The notes under the pieces were generated by a model that saw only the letters and a list, made by a program, of their open reading frames with translations, was not told the DNA's origin and ran no database searches. A DNA stretch of 64,000 nucleotides from Cupriavidus pauculus (GTDB lineage: Bacteria > Pseudomonadota > Gammaproteobacteria > Burkholderiales > Burkholderiaceae): positions 124,001 to 188,000 of the forward strand of contig NZ_CP033969.1 in the NCBI RefSeq assembly GCF_003854935.1. Reading direction: 5' to 3'. A program made the position numbers and the translations under genes. Below, piece after piece: positions 1-9,917 of this stretch (the first letter of the stretch is position 1; every line of letters starts with the position of its first letter).

Positions 1-1733
1 TTCAGTGCCAGCACGTTGGTCTGCTCGGTAATGTCCGAGATCAGCTCGACGATTTCGCCAATCTCCTGCGACGACTCGCCCAGGCGCTTGATCCGCTTGG
101 ACGTTTCCTGGATCTGGTCGCGGATGTCGTTCATGCCCGCGATGGCGTTTTGCACGGCCTGCTGGCCCTGCTCGGCCGCCGCCAGCGACGCGCGCGCCAC
201 GTTGGCCGACTCCGCCGCGCCGCGCGACACCTGGGTGATGCGGTCTGCCATCTCCACCACCGACTCGCCGGTCTGGCGGATCTGGCGCGACTGCTCCTCG
301 GTGGTCGACGCCAGCTGCACCGACGTGTCCTGCACCTGCGACGACGCCTGCTGCACCTGCCCGGCGGTCTGCTGCACGCGGCCCACCAGTTCCTTCAGTT
401 CTTCCACGGTGTAGTTCACCGAGTCGGCGATGGCGCCGGTGATGTCCTCGGTCACGGTGGCCTGGCGCGTCAGGTCGCCATCGGCGATGTCCTGCAGCTC
501 GTTCATCAACTGCAGAATGGCCTTCTGGGTGGCGTCGTTGTTGCGCTTTTCCTCCAGCCGGCGCGCCTCGGCCTCGCGCTCGCGCGCCTCGGCTTCCAGC
601 GCCCGCACGCGGGAATCGCGCAGGTACAGCGCCGCCAGCCCGGCCAGGCACAGCAGCGTGGCGATGGCCGACACGACCATGGCGCCAAACGTCCACGGGC
701 GGTAGCGCGCGCCGTCGGCGTACATGCCCTGCAGCTGCTCCAGCTCGCCGCGCAGCGCCTCGTTGTCGTTGAAGATCTGCTGCTGGGCGCGCTTGGCGGC
801 GATCAGGCCGGGCAGGTTCTGCAGGATCGTCTGCGTGGTCTTCTGCACCGCCTCGAAGCGCTGCGACAGCTGCTGCAGGTAGCTGCGCGTCTCGGCGTCG
901 GACGCCGGCGCCAGGCGCAGCGCCTCGGAGCCGTTGGTCAGGCCGTCCAGCGTCTCGCGGAACGTGTTGGTGTCCTTGCCCAGCAGGAACGCGGTCTCGG
1001 GGTTCACGCCCTCGCCGGACAGGAACTCGTTCAGGTTCTTGCCCAGCCGCTGCGTCAGCATCACCAGCTGCGCGGACGCCGCCACCTCGCGGGTGTTCGA
1101 TCCCGCCTGCAGCTTGATCGCCGCCACCTGTTCGGCCGCTTCGAGCAGTTCCGGGTTCGACGCGTTGAAGATCTGCAGCGTCTGGCCGATGGTGGTCAGG
1201 ATGGGCTGCTGGGCCAGCACGTCCGCCGCGCTCTTCTCCGACCGCTTCCACGACGCAAACGCCTTTTCCAGCAGCGGCTGCGCGGCGCCCGTGGTGGCGC
1301 GCACGTGCATCTCGTCGCTGCCGTTCTGCAGCGCCAGCATGTCGGCGGTGAGCTGTTCCTTGGACTGCCGGAGCTGCTTGAACGCCTGCGCGTTGCCCAG
1401 CAGCGCCACCGGCACCGCCTTGCCCAGGCGCTGCGAGTGCATCAGCATGCTGCCGGCGATCTCGATCTGCGCCGCGCCGTTGTTGGCCTGCCGGTTATCC
1501 AGGTAGACCGAGACCAGCAGCGCCAGCAGCGACACCACCACGCCGCCGGTCAGCGCCCGCTGCTGCGCCGCGAACGGCATGCGCGCGAGCCAGCCCGTCA
1601 TGCGTTCCGCCGGCGCCCGGGCGGGACCGTTGCCCGCGCCGCGTCCGAAGAGCGACGCGCGCGGCGCGGCCGCATCGGCCGTGGCGCCGGCCGTGGCGGG
1701 GCGACGGCCCAGGCTGATCTTCTTGATACCCAT
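1..1733 (-). CDS. pilJ: PilJ, type IV pilus methyl-accepting chemoreceptor (partial, C-terminus off the left edge)
   Basis: Inner-membrane receptor that feeds the Pil-Chp chemosensory pathway controlling twitching motility. 577 residues are visible from the ATG at 1733; the reading frame stays open to base 1, so the C-terminal end of the signalling domain is missing. Two membrane segments are visible, at about residues 47-66 and 346-371. They bracket a periplasmic helical sensor of the PilJ type, followed by a HAMP-like linker rich in Glu and Arg. The cytoplasmic coiled-coil signalling domain has many Gln/Ser/Thr heptads and ends at the edge in TEQTNVLALN, the start of the conserved hairpin tip of methyl-accepting proteins. 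It is last in the order pilG-pilH-pilI-pilJ. Family assignment is firm. Confidence 0.93.
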   Translation of the reverse strand, partial: MGIKKISLGRRPATAGATADAAAPRASLFGRGAGNGPARAPAERMTGWLARMPFAAQQRALTGGVVVSLLALLVSVYLDNRQANNGAAQIEIAGSMLMHSQRLGKAVPVALLGNAQAFKQLRQSKEQLTADMLALQNGSDEMHVRATTGAAQPLLEKAFASWKRSEKSAADVLAQQPILTTIGQTLQIFNASNPELLEAAEQVAAIKLQAGSNTREVAASAQLVMLTQRLGKNLNEFLSGEGVNPETAFLLGKDTNTFRETLDGLTNGSEALRLAPASDAETRSYLQQLSQRFEAVQKTTQTILQNLPGLIAAKRAQQQIFNDNEALRGELEQLQGMYADGARYRPWTFGAMVVSAIATLLCLAGLAALYLRDSRVRALEAEAREREAEARRLEEKRNNDATQKAILQLMNELQDIADGDLTRQATVTEDITGAIADSVNYTVEELKELVGRVQQTAGQVQQASSQVQDTSVQLASTTEEQSRQIRQTGESVVEMADRITQVSRGAAESANVARASLAAAEQGQQAVQNAIAGMNDIRDQIQETSKRIKRLGESSQEIGEIVELISDITEQTNVLAL

Positions 1734-1782
1734 AGCAACCCTCTGTTCGTTTCGTTGTTCTGTATGGTTGGCGTGGCGCCGC

Positions 1783-2325
1783 TCAGGCGCCGCCGCGGCC
1801 GGCCTGCAGGAATGCCGGGGCGTCCAGCAACTGGCGGATGTCCAGCACCTGCCAGTCGCGCCCCTCCCGGTCCGCAAAGCCGGCGCCGCGCCAGCCCTCG
1901 GGCTCGGCGCCGCCGGCCGGCGTCAGGTCCACCGCGTGGCGCAGACCCACCACGCGCGTGGCGATGATCCCGCACGCCCGTTCCACCTGGCGCGACAGCA
2001 CCACGATCTTGCTGCCCGGCTGCACCGGCGTCGGGCCGTCGCCGCAGAACATGCCGAAGTCGATCACGCCGATCAGGTTGCCGCGCGCGTTGACCAGGCC
2101 GCGGTACCACGGCTGCGTCAGCGGCACGGCGGCGGGCGGGCGCATCTCCAGCACCTCGCCCGTTTCCATCAGCGGCAGCAGCCAGCCGCGCTGGCCCACC
2201 AGCACCCCCAGGTAACTGTCGACGGCGGGCAGGTTGCGCGCCTCGCGCAGGCGACGGGCCAGCATGGCCTGGTAGTCGTGCAGGCGGGTCTGGCGGGCTC
2301 GGATGTCTTGGCGCGGCGCGTTCAT
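1783..2325 (-). CDS. pilI: PilI, CheW-like adaptor of the twitching chemosensory system
   Basis: 180-residue soluble protein matching the CheW-like adaptor PilI, which couples the receptor PilJ to the histidine kinase ChpA/PilL (the kinase gene is not in the window). The CheW-like beta fold begins around residue 38 (SYLGVLVGQRGWLLPL) and includes the RGLVNARGNLIGVIDFG stretch, the usual conserved core of the family. It sits 49 bases upstream of pilJ and about 120 bases after pilH on the same strand, so co-transcription is likely. Assignment rests on the fold signature together with operon position. Confidence 0.9.
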   Translation of the reverse strand: MNAPRQDIRARQTRLHDYQAMLARRLREARNLPAVDSYLGVLVGQRGWLLPLMETGEVLEMRPPAAVPLTQPWYRGLVNARGNLIGVIDFGMFCGDGPTPVQPGSKIVVLSRQVERACGIIATRVVGLRHAVDLTPAGGAEPEGWRGAGFADREGRDWQVLDIRQLLDAPAFLQAGRGGA

Positions 2326-2446
2326 GTTCGGATACCAGTGAAACGTGAAACCTGTGATGTCAGCCTCTGCGGGCCGTGCGCGGGCGCCGCCGGCGTGTTG
2401 CCGCCCGCGGCGTCCACGGCGCGCCCCGTGGCGCGGCGCCCGGCGC

Positions 2447-2815
2447 TCAATGCGCCAGCGCGGCGATCTTCGACAGCAGTTCCTCGCCGTCCACCGGCTT
2501 GACGATGTAGTCCGAGGCGCCCTGGCGGATGCCCCAGATGCGGTCCGTCTCCAGGCCCTTGCTGGTGCACATGATCACGGGGATGTCCTTGAAGCGGTCG
2601 TCGCGCTTGATGGCGCGGGTGGCCTGGTAGCCGTTCTGGCCCGGCATCACCACGTCCATCAGGATCAGGTCGAAGGCTTCGGCGTCGAGCCGGGCCATGG
2701 CCTGCTCGCTGTTGCCGGCCACGGAGACCTTGAAGCCCTTCTTGCCGAGCAGGTCGGACATGAACAGGGCTTCGGTGGGCGAATCGTCGACGATTAGGAT
2801 TTTGCTGATGGTCAT
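2447..2815 (-). CDS. pilH: PilH, single-domain response regulator
   Basis: 122-residue stand-alone receiver domain. It opens with MTISKILIVDDSPTE, has the phosphorylatable Asp at residue 54 in LILMDVVMPG, a conserved Thr in CTSKG, and the Lys in KPVDGEEL. PilH opposes PilG in setting the cAMP/pilus extension-retraction balance in Pseudomonas; the role here is inferred from that. The frame runs open upstream, but the ATG at 2815 is chosen because homologous receivers start there and everything upstream is low-complexity Arg/Ala/Pro. It lies 31 bases after pilG. Confidence 0.93.
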   Translation of the reverse strand: MTISKILIVDDSPTEALFMSDLLGKKGFKVSVAGNSEQAMARLDAEAFDLILMDVVMPGQNGYQATRAIKRDDRFKDIPVIMCTSKGLETDRIWGIRQGASDYIVKPVDGEELLSKIAALAH

Positions 2816-2846
2816 TGTGTGGTTCCTGGATACTTCGGCGGCCCGG

Positions 2847-3341
2847 TCAGGCCGCCACGGCCGCGCCGGCCTCGTGCGCGCAGCCGGCCATGCAGGCGTG
2901 CACCGCCTGCAGCAGCGCTTCGCGCGAGAACGGCTTGGCCAGATGGTCATGGGCGCCGACGAGCTTGCCGCGCGACCGGTCGAACACGCCGTCGCGGGAC
3001 GACAGCATGATCACGGGGATGGCGTGGAAGCGCGGGCTTTTCTTGATCAGGGAACAGGTCTGGTAGCCGTCGAGCCGCGGCATGAGGATGTCGCAGAAGA
3101 TCACGTCGGGATGGAGGTCGCCCACCTTGGCAAGCGCCTCGAAGCCGTCCTCGGCCAGCATGACCTGGAATCCGGCCTGCGCGAGGAAGATCTCCGCCGT
3201 GCGGCGGATGGTGCTGGAGTCGTCGATCACGAGCACCTTCACCGCGGCCGTGGCCGCCGTGGATGCCCCGCTGGCACCGGCGTGGCCGCCGGCGTTGACC
3301 CCATCGACAGACGTGTCTTGTTCTGTTTGAGTGACCCGCAT
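2847..3341 (-). CDS. pilG: PilG, response regulator of twitching motility
   Basis: 164-residue receiver protein, first gene of the pilGHIJ cluster. The receiver begins near residue 34 (VKVLVIDDSSTIRR) and carries the acceptor Asp at 84 in IFCDILMPRLDGYQ and the Lys in LAKPFSRE. The roughly 33-residue N-terminal extension (Gly/Ala/Ser/Thr rich) is longer than in the Pseudomonas protein. A start further upstream is open but non-homologous. A purine-rich GGGAACAAG precedes the chosen ATG. In relatives PilG interacts with FimL/PilH and promotes pilus extension; that role is transferred by homology. Confidence 0.9.
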   Translation of the reverse strand: MRVTQTEQDTSVDGVNAGGHAGASGASTAATAAVKVLVIDDSSTIRRTAEIFLAQAGFQVMLAEDGFEALAKVGDLHPDVIFCDILMPRLDGYQTCSLIKKSPRFHAIPVIMLSSRDGVFDRSRGKLVGAHDHLAKPFSREALLQAVHACMAGCAHEAGAAVAA

Positions 3342-3704
3342 CTTGTTCCCGCGACCCACGTCCTGCGTGACACAACAGGCGTCGGCATTCACTTGAGAAC
3401 TTCCGCACGGCGCCGCGCATGGCGGACCGGCGGCCCCCGATTTCCTATTCCCAGTCAAAAAAATCCCGGCTACCCAAGCCGGTGGCGGCGCGCTTCTGTT
3501 TGCACGCCTGCCGTTCTACTGCCTACTGCCAGTGCCGCGGCACCCCGTCTTCGGCGCGCCTGCCTTGGGCGGCGCGGCCGGACGGATGTTCAGTTTTGCC
3601 GCAGAGTGTGACAACTCGTGGGGGGGCCGTCAATCCGCAGACCCCGGCGCCACCGGCCGGTCTGTCGCTTTGGCGCGACGGGCGGCCGTTTTCCGAGGAT
3701 GGAC
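3342..3704. other. Intergenic region between rubredoxin and pilG
   Basis: 363 bases with no credible gene. It contains the rubredoxin terminator at 3457-3482 and, by position, the pilG promoter between about 3342 and 3456. I could not pick out convincing -35/-10 boxes there. Confidence 0.6.
3457..3482 (-). terminator. Intrinsic terminator after rubredoxin
   Basis: On the minus strand a perfect 6-bp stem CCGGCT / AGCCGG with a 5-base loop is followed by GA and seven T. It lies downstream of the rubredoxin gene and ahead of pilG, so rubredoxin should be at least partly uncoupled from pilGHIJ transcription. Confidence 0.75.
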
Positions 3705-3875
3705 TCAGATCGCCACCATCTCGAAATCTTCCTTGCGTGCCCCGCATTCCGGGCAGGTCCAGTTGATGGGCACGTCCTCCCATTTGGTACCCGGGGCGAT
3801 GCCGTCTTCCGGCGCGCCGGTGGCCTCGTCGTAGATCCAGCCACAAATCAGGCACATCCAAGTCTTGTATTCCAT
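3705..3875 (-). CDS. Rubredoxin
   Basis: 56-residue iron protein with the two cysteine knuckles of rubredoxin, CLIC near residue 8 and CPEC near residue 41, which hold a single Fe(Cys)4 centre, plus the aromatic and Pro residues typical of the family (GWIYDE, WTCPECG, KEDFEMV). It is a one-electron carrier in the cytoplasm; the redox partner cannot be told from the sequence. A start eight codons upstream (3899) is possible, but MEYKTW is the usual family start. It lies upstream of pilG on the same strand with a terminator between, and is divergent from hemL. Confidence 0.93.
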   Translation of the reverse strand: MEYKTWMCLICGWIYDEATGAPEDGIAPGTKWEDVPINWTCPECGARKEDFEMVAI

Positions 3876-4131
3876 ATGCAGGCTCTTGCCAGTCTCCATT
3901 AAAATCCAGCGCATGATGGTACCCAATCGGCGCCGATGACGCCACCCATGGGCCGGCACGAACGGCCCAATATCGCCGCGTTCGTGCAATTTGGCGTGCA
4001 GATGCCGTCCGAACGGCACGCTTTCGGTCGCGATTGCCCGGTTTTCCGGCAACCGTGGCCGCCCGGGCCCCGCCAGCGCCCCCGCACCGGACGCCTGTCT
4101 CCTCCCCGACCCTCTTTTTGGCCAGATTCCC

Positions 4132-5424
<1,293 letters not shown>

Positions 5425-5431
5425 CGGTTGC

Positions 5432-5469
5432 GCCCTCCCCGCGCGTTCCTAATATGCGCGAGGGAGGGC
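5432..5469 (+). terminator. Strong hairpin after hemL (possible terminator)
   Basis: Eight paired bases GCCCTCCC / GGGAGGGC are continued by five more pairs (CGCGC / GCGCG) past a single bulged A, with an 11-base loop. No T tract follows, so this may be a factor-dependent terminator or a 3' stabilising hairpin. Confidence 0.45.
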
Positions 5470-5581
5470 CCGCCGCGCCGGCCGCCCCCGGGCCGGTCAA
5501 CCCGCCCGCACTTTGCCCGGCAGGCGGACGACGCTGCGCTACACTCCAGCCTTGTGATGCCGGAGACCGAGGAGCCCCTTG

Positions 5582-6184
5582 ATGCGCACCATTCCTACCC
5601 CCGCCCTGTTCCGCTGGTTCGTGCTCGCCCTGCTGGCCAGCCTGCTTTCCGCCTGCGGCTACAACGACTTCCAGAAAAAGGACGAGGCCGTCAAGGCGGC
5701 CTGGGGCGAGGTGGTCAACCAGTACCAGCGCCGCGCGGACCTGATTCCGAACCTGGTGGCGACGGTCAAGGGCTACGCCAGCCACGAGCGCGAGACGCTG
5801 GAGGCGGTGACCAAGGCCCGGGCGCAGGCCACCAGCATCCAGGTCACGCCCGAGACGCTCAACGATCCGGAGGCGTTCGCACGCTTCCAGCAGGCGCAGG
5901 GCCAGTTGACCAGCGCGCTGTCGCGGCTGCTGGCGGTGGCCGAAAACTATCCGAACCTCAAGGCCGACGCGGCGTTCCGTGACCTCCAGTCGCAACTGGA
6001 AGGCACCGAGAACCGCATCACTGTGGCCCGCCAGCGCTACATCGCGGCGGTGCAGGACTACAACGTGCTGGCGCGCAGCTTCCCGACCAACCTGACCGCG
6101 ATGGTGTTCAAGTACCCGGTCAAGCCGTCGTTCACGGTGGAGAACGAGAAGGCGATCTCCACGCCGCCGGCCGTGAAGTTCTGA
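5582..6184 (+). CDS. LemA family lipoprotein
   Basis: 200-residue LemA-family protein. It has a signal peptide with lipobox LLSAC (Cys 25), so it is a membrane-anchored lipoprotein rather than the single-helix form of some LemA proteins. The conserved LemA core follows: VKAAWGEVVNQYQRRADLIPNL, then a long helical coil ending in ARSFPTNL and FKYPVKPSF. A GGAG ribosome site precedes the ATG at 5582; an adjacent in-frame TTG at 5579 is less likely. LemA proteins are commonly encoded with TPM-domain (YgcG) proteins, as here. Their biochemical function is not established. Confidence 0.92.
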   Translation: MRTIPTPALFRWFVLALLASLLSACGYNDFQKKDEAVKAAWGEVVNQYQRRADLIPNLVATVKGYASHERETLEAVTKARAQATSIQVTPETLNDPEAFARFQQAQGQLTSALSRLLAVAENYPNLKADAAFRDLQSQLEGTENRITVARQRYIAAVQDYNVLARSFPTNLTAMVFKYPVKPSFTVENEKAISTPPAVKF

Positions 6185-6211
6185 TCGACCGGCCGCCCCG
6201 GGGACGCCACC

Positions 6212-7036
6212 ATGCGCAGGCTCGCCACGCTCTGGTTCCTGGCCATCGCCCTGGCGCTGCCGGCGTGGGCGGCCGATGGCTTCGTGGTCGTGCCGCCGCT
6301 CAACGCGCGCGTGACCGACCTGACCGGCACGCTGAGCGCCGACCAGCGCAACGCGCTGGAAAACGTGCTGGCCGACTACGAGCAGCAGCGCGGCAGCCAG
6401 ATCTTCGTGCTGATGGTGCCCACCACGGAGCCCGAGACCATCGACGCCTACAGCATCCGCGTGGCCGACGCCTGGCGCGCCGGCCGCAAGGGCGTGGACG
6501 ACGGCGTGATCGTGCTGATCGCCAAGGACAACCCGCCGGGGCTGCGCAAGATGCGGCTGGAGGTAGGGCGCGGGGTGCAGGGGTCGCTGACCGACGCCAT
6601 GTCGGCCCGCATCCTGCGCGACGTCATGGCGCCGCACTTTCGCCAGAACGACTTCTACGGCGGGCTGGCCGCCGGCATCTCGGCCATCCAGGCAACCATC
6701 GACAAGGAAGGACTGGCCGCGCCCGACCGGCGGCGCCAGGGCAATGTGGCGATGGACGACTGGCTGCCCGTGCTGTTGCCGCTGGCGATCATCGTGTTCT
6801 TCTTCCTGTCGGCAATGATGCGGCGCGGCGGACGGCCGCACGTCGTGACCACGCGGCGCGGCTGGCCCACGGGGACGGCGGGCGGGCTCGGCGGCATGAC
6901 CGGCTACGAGATCGGGCGACGCTGGGGCGGCGGTGGCGGCTTTGGCGGCGGCGGTTTCGGGGGCGGTGGCGGCGGCGGATTCGGCGGCGGCGGCGGGGGT
7001 GGCTTCGACGGCGGCGGCGCCTCGGGCAACTGGTAA
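6212..7036 (+). CDS. TPM-domain (YgcG-like) membrane protein with glycine-rich tail
   Basis: 274 residues: a cleavable signal peptide (about 1-20, ending PAWA), a TPM domain (about 33-150: LNARVTDLTGTLS, then VADAWRAGRKGVDDGVIVLIA), a membrane helix at about 186-204 (WLPVLLPLAIIVFFFLSAM) and a tail of almost pure Gly from about 235. This matches the YgcG family (N-terminal extracytoplasmic TPM, one helix, Gly-rich C-terminus). TPM domains have been reported as acid phosphatases in the plant thylakoid protein and as repair factors in photosystem II; the bacterial role is open. It follows the LemA gene by 27 bases. Confidence 0.9.
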   Translation: MRRLATLWFLAIALALPAWAADGFVVVPPLNARVTDLTGTLSADQRNALENVLADYEQQRGSQIFVLMVPTTEPETIDAYSIRVADAWRAGRKGVDDGVIVLIAKDNPPGLRKMRLEVGRGVQGSLTDAMSARILRDVMAPHFRQNDFYGGLAAGISAIQATIDKEGLAAPDRRRQGNVAMDDWLPVLLPLAIIVFFFLSAMMRRGGRPHVVTTRRGWPTGTAGGLGGMTGYEIGRRWGGGGGFGGGGFGGGGGGGFGGGGGGGFDGGGASGNW

Positions 7037-7047
7037 GGGGGACAGCA

Positions 7048-7584
7048 ATGCACAAACCGAAGCCTGCCCGACCGGCCCTGAACCATTCGATCCAGCGCGC
7101 GCTGCGCCACCTGGGCACCGGCCCCAGCCTGGCGCGCCGGGCGTTTCCCGACGCCGCGCGCCACCAGATCCAGGTGGCCGTGCACAAGGGCGAGCAGCAT
7201 CACCGGGGCGAGGTGCGCGTGGTTATCGAAGCCAGCCTGCCGCTGGGGCTGGCGTGGCGCGGCGTGACCCCGCGCGAGCGCGCCCGCGCGCTGTTCGGCG
7301 CGCTGGAGGTCTGGAACACCGAGGACCATTCCGGCGTGCTGCTCTATATCAACCTGGCCGACCACGCCGTGGAGCTGCTGGCCGACCGGGGCATCGACGC
7401 CTGCGTCAGCCCGCAAGCGTGGCAGGCGTTGTGCGAGCAACTGACCCACGGGCTGAAGAAGGACCTGTCGGTCAAACCCGTGCTCGACGCCATCGCGCAG
7501 ATCCACGGCCTGCTGACCGAGCACTTTCCGGCCGAGGCGGGCCGCAATCCGAACGAACTCGACGACCGGCCGATCATCCTGTGA
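7048..7584 (+). CDS. Second TPM-domain protein, no signal peptide
   Basis: 178 residues, eleven bases after the preceding TPM gene, with AAGGGGG just upstream of the ATG at 7048. It has the TPM fold features seen in the neighbour, RARALFGALEVWNTEDHSG and LLYINLADHAVELLADRGID, but no secretion signal and no glycine tail. The triad LemA - YgcG - short TPM protein is a recurring arrangement in beta-proteobacteria, so a joint function at the inner membrane is inferred. The biochemical activity is unknown. Confidence 0.88.
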   Translation: MHKPKPARPALNHSIQRALRHLGTGPSLARRAFPDAARHQIQVAVHKGEQHHRGEVRVVIEASLPLGLAWRGVTPRERARALFGALEVWNTEDHSGVLLYINLADHAVELLADRGIDACVSPQAWQALCEQLTHGLKKDLSVKPVLDAIAQIHGLLTEHFPAEAGRNPNELDDRPIIL

Positions 7585-7606
7585 CGCGGCGTGGCCGCGC
7601 ACCCGC

Positions 7607-8896
7607 TCAGCGCCCCGCCGCCTCCGGCTCCCGCTTCTCCATCAGGTACCAGACCGCAGCCAGCACCTGCACCACCACCAGCGCGCCCCAGACCCACAGG
7701 TGGGCCGCCACGGGGTAGTGGCCGTCCACGGCCGGGAAGAAGTCGAGCACGAAGCCGATGCCGATCTGGAACAGGAACGTGGCCAGGAACACGGTCAGCG
7801 TCATGGCCGTGGTGGCGCGGCCAATCAGCGCGTCCGGGAACCGGCGGGCCAGCAGCGCGTAGGTCAGGATGCCGCTGGAGCCGAACACGCCGTAGGCCGC
7901 CCACAACACGCCCAGCGGCACGAACGGCAGGTGGGCCATCAGCAGGAGCTGGACGACGATGAACGCCATCATGCCGAACCCCGCGAACGCATAGAGGCTG
8001 ATGCCGCGCCGCTCCAGATGGCGGGCGGCCCAGCCGGCGCCCACGCAGCCGGCCATCATCGCGATACCGATCACCGACACGAGCCGCGCGCCTTCGCCGG
8101 CGGACAGGCCCTGCACGTCGCGCATGAAGGCGCTGACCCACAGCGTCTGCACGGCCAGGAAGATGCCCTGGTTCAGCAGCGTCAGCGGCACCACGCGCCA
8201 GAAGCGCTCGCTGCTCAGGATCAGCCGCGTGCCGCGCAACTGCTCGGCAAAGCTTTCCTTGCCGGCGCGCCGCGCGTCGGGCACGCCAAACCAGAGCAGC
8301 ACGGCCATGCCGAACGAGATGGCGGCCAGCCCGGCGCTGACCGTGCGCCAGTCCGTCCACGACAGCAGCCACGACAGCGGTGCCCCCACCACCACCGCGC
8401 CCAGCCCGCCGATGGCCATCACCAGCCCGTTCAGCAGCGGCATGCGCGACAGCGGAAACCACATCGACAGGGCCTGGATGGCGGCGCCCAGGCAGACGGA
8501 GACGCCCACGCCGATCATCGCGCGTCCGGCGGCCAGCCCGATCATGCCCGGCGCCCACGCAAAGACCAGCGATCCGGCCACGGCCAGCATCAGCAGCGCC
8601 GCCTCGGTCCGGCGCGGGCCAAAGCGGTCCAGCAGGATGCCGGCCGGCAGTTGCGCGCAGGCAAACCCCAGGAAGTAGAAGCTCGTGAGCAGGCCCAGGT
8701 CGCCGGCGGTCAGGCCCAGTTCGCGCGTCAGGTACGGCGCAAAGCCCAGGTTGACGCCACGGAAGATGTACGAGACCAGGAAGCCGAGCGAGAAAAACGC
8801 CAGCACGCGCCAGCGGGCGGGCGAGGCATGGGGCGAAGCGGGGCGCAGCGCATCGGCGGTGGGGGCCCGCCCGGTATCGGCAGTGGAAGAGTTCAT
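7607..8896 (-). CDS. Major facilitator superfamily transporter
   Basis: 429-residue polytopic inner-membrane protein with about twelve hydrophobic helices in two halves. It has the MFS signature near helices 2-3 (GILLDRFGPRRTEAALL) and a charged central loop (GVPDARRAGKESFAEQL). Substrate cannot be told. The ATG at 8896 is preferred because the first membrane helix then starts about 30 residues in; another ATG at 8905 is possible. It is divergent from a LysR-type regulator across about 90 bases, the usual sign that the regulator controls it. It converges with the TPM gene, 22 bases apart. Confidence 0.9.
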   Translation of the reverse strand: MNSSTADTGRAPTADALRPASPHASPARWRVLAFFSLGFLVSYIFRGVNLGFAPYLTRELGLTAGDLGLLTSFYFLGFACAQLPAGILLDRFGPRRTEAALLMLAVAGSLVFAWAPGMIGLAAGRAMIGVGVSVCLGAAIQALSMWFPLSRMPLLNGLVMAIGGLGAVVVGAPLSWLLSWTDWRTVSAGLAAISFGMAVLLWFGVPDARRAGKESFAEQLRGTRLILSSERFWRVVPLTLLNQGIFLAVQTLWVSAFMRDVQGLSAGEGARLVSVIGIAMMAGCVGAGWAARHLERRGISLYAFAGFGMMAFIVVQLLLMAHLPFVPLGVLWAAYGVFGSSGILTYALLARRFPDALIGRATTAMTLTVFLATFLFQIGIGFVLDFFPAVDGHYPVAAHLWVWGALVVVQVLAAVWYLMEKREPEAAGR

Positions 8897-8948
8897 GCCT
8901 GCCATTGTGATCACCACCATGGTGCAAGGCCAGTGAAAGATACCCGCG

Positions 8949-8969
8949 TCAATTGTGAGTAGAATTTGA
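8949..8969. promoter_or_regulatory. Candidate LysR-type operator between MFS gene and regulator
   Basis: Imperfect dyad TCAATT-N8-AATTTGA in the divergent intergenic region, with arms in the T-N11-A style of LysR-family sites. It overlaps a TAGAAT hexamer (8960-8965) that could be the -10 box of the regulator gene, as expected for autoregulation. No good -35 was seen. Confidence 0.4.
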
Positions 8970-8987
8970 CGACTTTCCGCCCCCGCC

Positions 8988-9917
8988 ATGGTCACCAACC
9001 GCCCCCCTCACCTGCCCCCGCTCCAGGCCCTGCGCGCCCTCGAAGCCGCCGCGCGGCACCGCAGCTTCTCGCGCGCCGCCGAGGAACTGGCGCTCACGCA
9101 CAGCGCCATCAGCCACCATATCCGCGGGCTGGAGGACAACCTCGGCACCAAGCTGTTCCGGCGCACGGGGCTGACCATGACGCCGACCAGCGCCGGCGCC
9201 CGGCTGGCCGAACAGGTGCGCGGCGCGCTGGACCAGCTCGAAGCAGCGCTGCGCGAGGCCAGCGATGTGGCCGGCGACGTGGCCAGCCCGCCTGTCGTCC
9301 GGCTCCAGGTCAGCGTCATGGCCGACCTGGCCAATGCGTGGCTGATCCAGCGGCTGCCAAGCCTGCACGCGCAGGCGCCGGAACTGGACCTGCACCTGCG
9401 GCTGCATGCCGAGATCTCGCCGCCCGACCCCTATTCGGTCGATGTCGGCATCTGGCACCAGCGCGTGGACCTGCCCGGCTTTGAATGCCACAACCTCATC
9501 GAGGACCACGTGATCGCCGTGGCCAGCCCGGCATTGCTGGCGCGCTACCCCGGTTTCACGGTGGCGGACCTGCCCCGGCTGCCGATGCTCCGCTTTGCGC
9601 TGCGGCCCTGGCGCGACTGGCTGCTGCTGGCCGGCCTGCCGCCGGTGGAGCCCGAGCGCGGGCCGATCTTCCAGGACGCCGGGCTGATGCTGCAGTCGGC
9701 CGTGGCCGGGCTGGGCGTGGCCACGGCGCGCGCGCAACTGGCGCACGACTATCTGGCCAGCGGCCAGCTCGTGCAGATCGGCACCACGCGCATTCCGTCG
9801 AGCCTGCACTACTGGGTCACGTGGCGCGAAGGCAACCCGCGCGAGAAAGCCATCGTGCGCTTTCATGCCTGGCTGCGCGAGCAGGTGGAAGAATCTGCAT
9901 GGCCGTCTCCCGGCTGA
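8988..9917 (+). CDS. LysR family transcriptional regulator (GcvA-like)
   Basis: 309 residues. The N-terminal winged helix-turn-helix (about 12-70) carries LQALRALEAAARHRSFSRAA, then ELALTHSAISHHIRGLE, typical of the GcvA/AmpR branch. It is followed by the type-2 periplasmic-binding-like effector domain (about 95-300: VSVMADLANAWLIQRLPSLH). It reads divergently from the MFS transporter, which is its most likely target. Effector unknown. Confidence 0.92.
   Translation: MVTNRPPHLPPLQALRALEAAARHRSFSRAAEELALTHSAISHHIRGLEDNLGTKLFRRTGLTMTPTSAGARLAEQVRGALDQLEAALREASDVAGDVASPPVVRLQVSVMADLANAWLIQRLPSLHAQAPELDLHLRLHAEISPPDPYSVDVGIWHQRVDLPGFECHNLIEDHVIAVASPALLARYPGFTVADLPRLPMLRFALRPWRDWLLLAGLPPVEPERGPIFQDAGLMLQSAVAGLGVATARAQLAHDYLASGQLVQIGTTRIPSSLHYWVTWREGNPREKAIVRFHAWLREQVEESAWPSPG

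Noticed and set aside
150-1967. 605-codon open frame on the plus strand
   Set aside because: It is antisense to pilJ and pilI, with His/Arg/Gln-rich composition caused by GC-rich codons read in the wrong frame.
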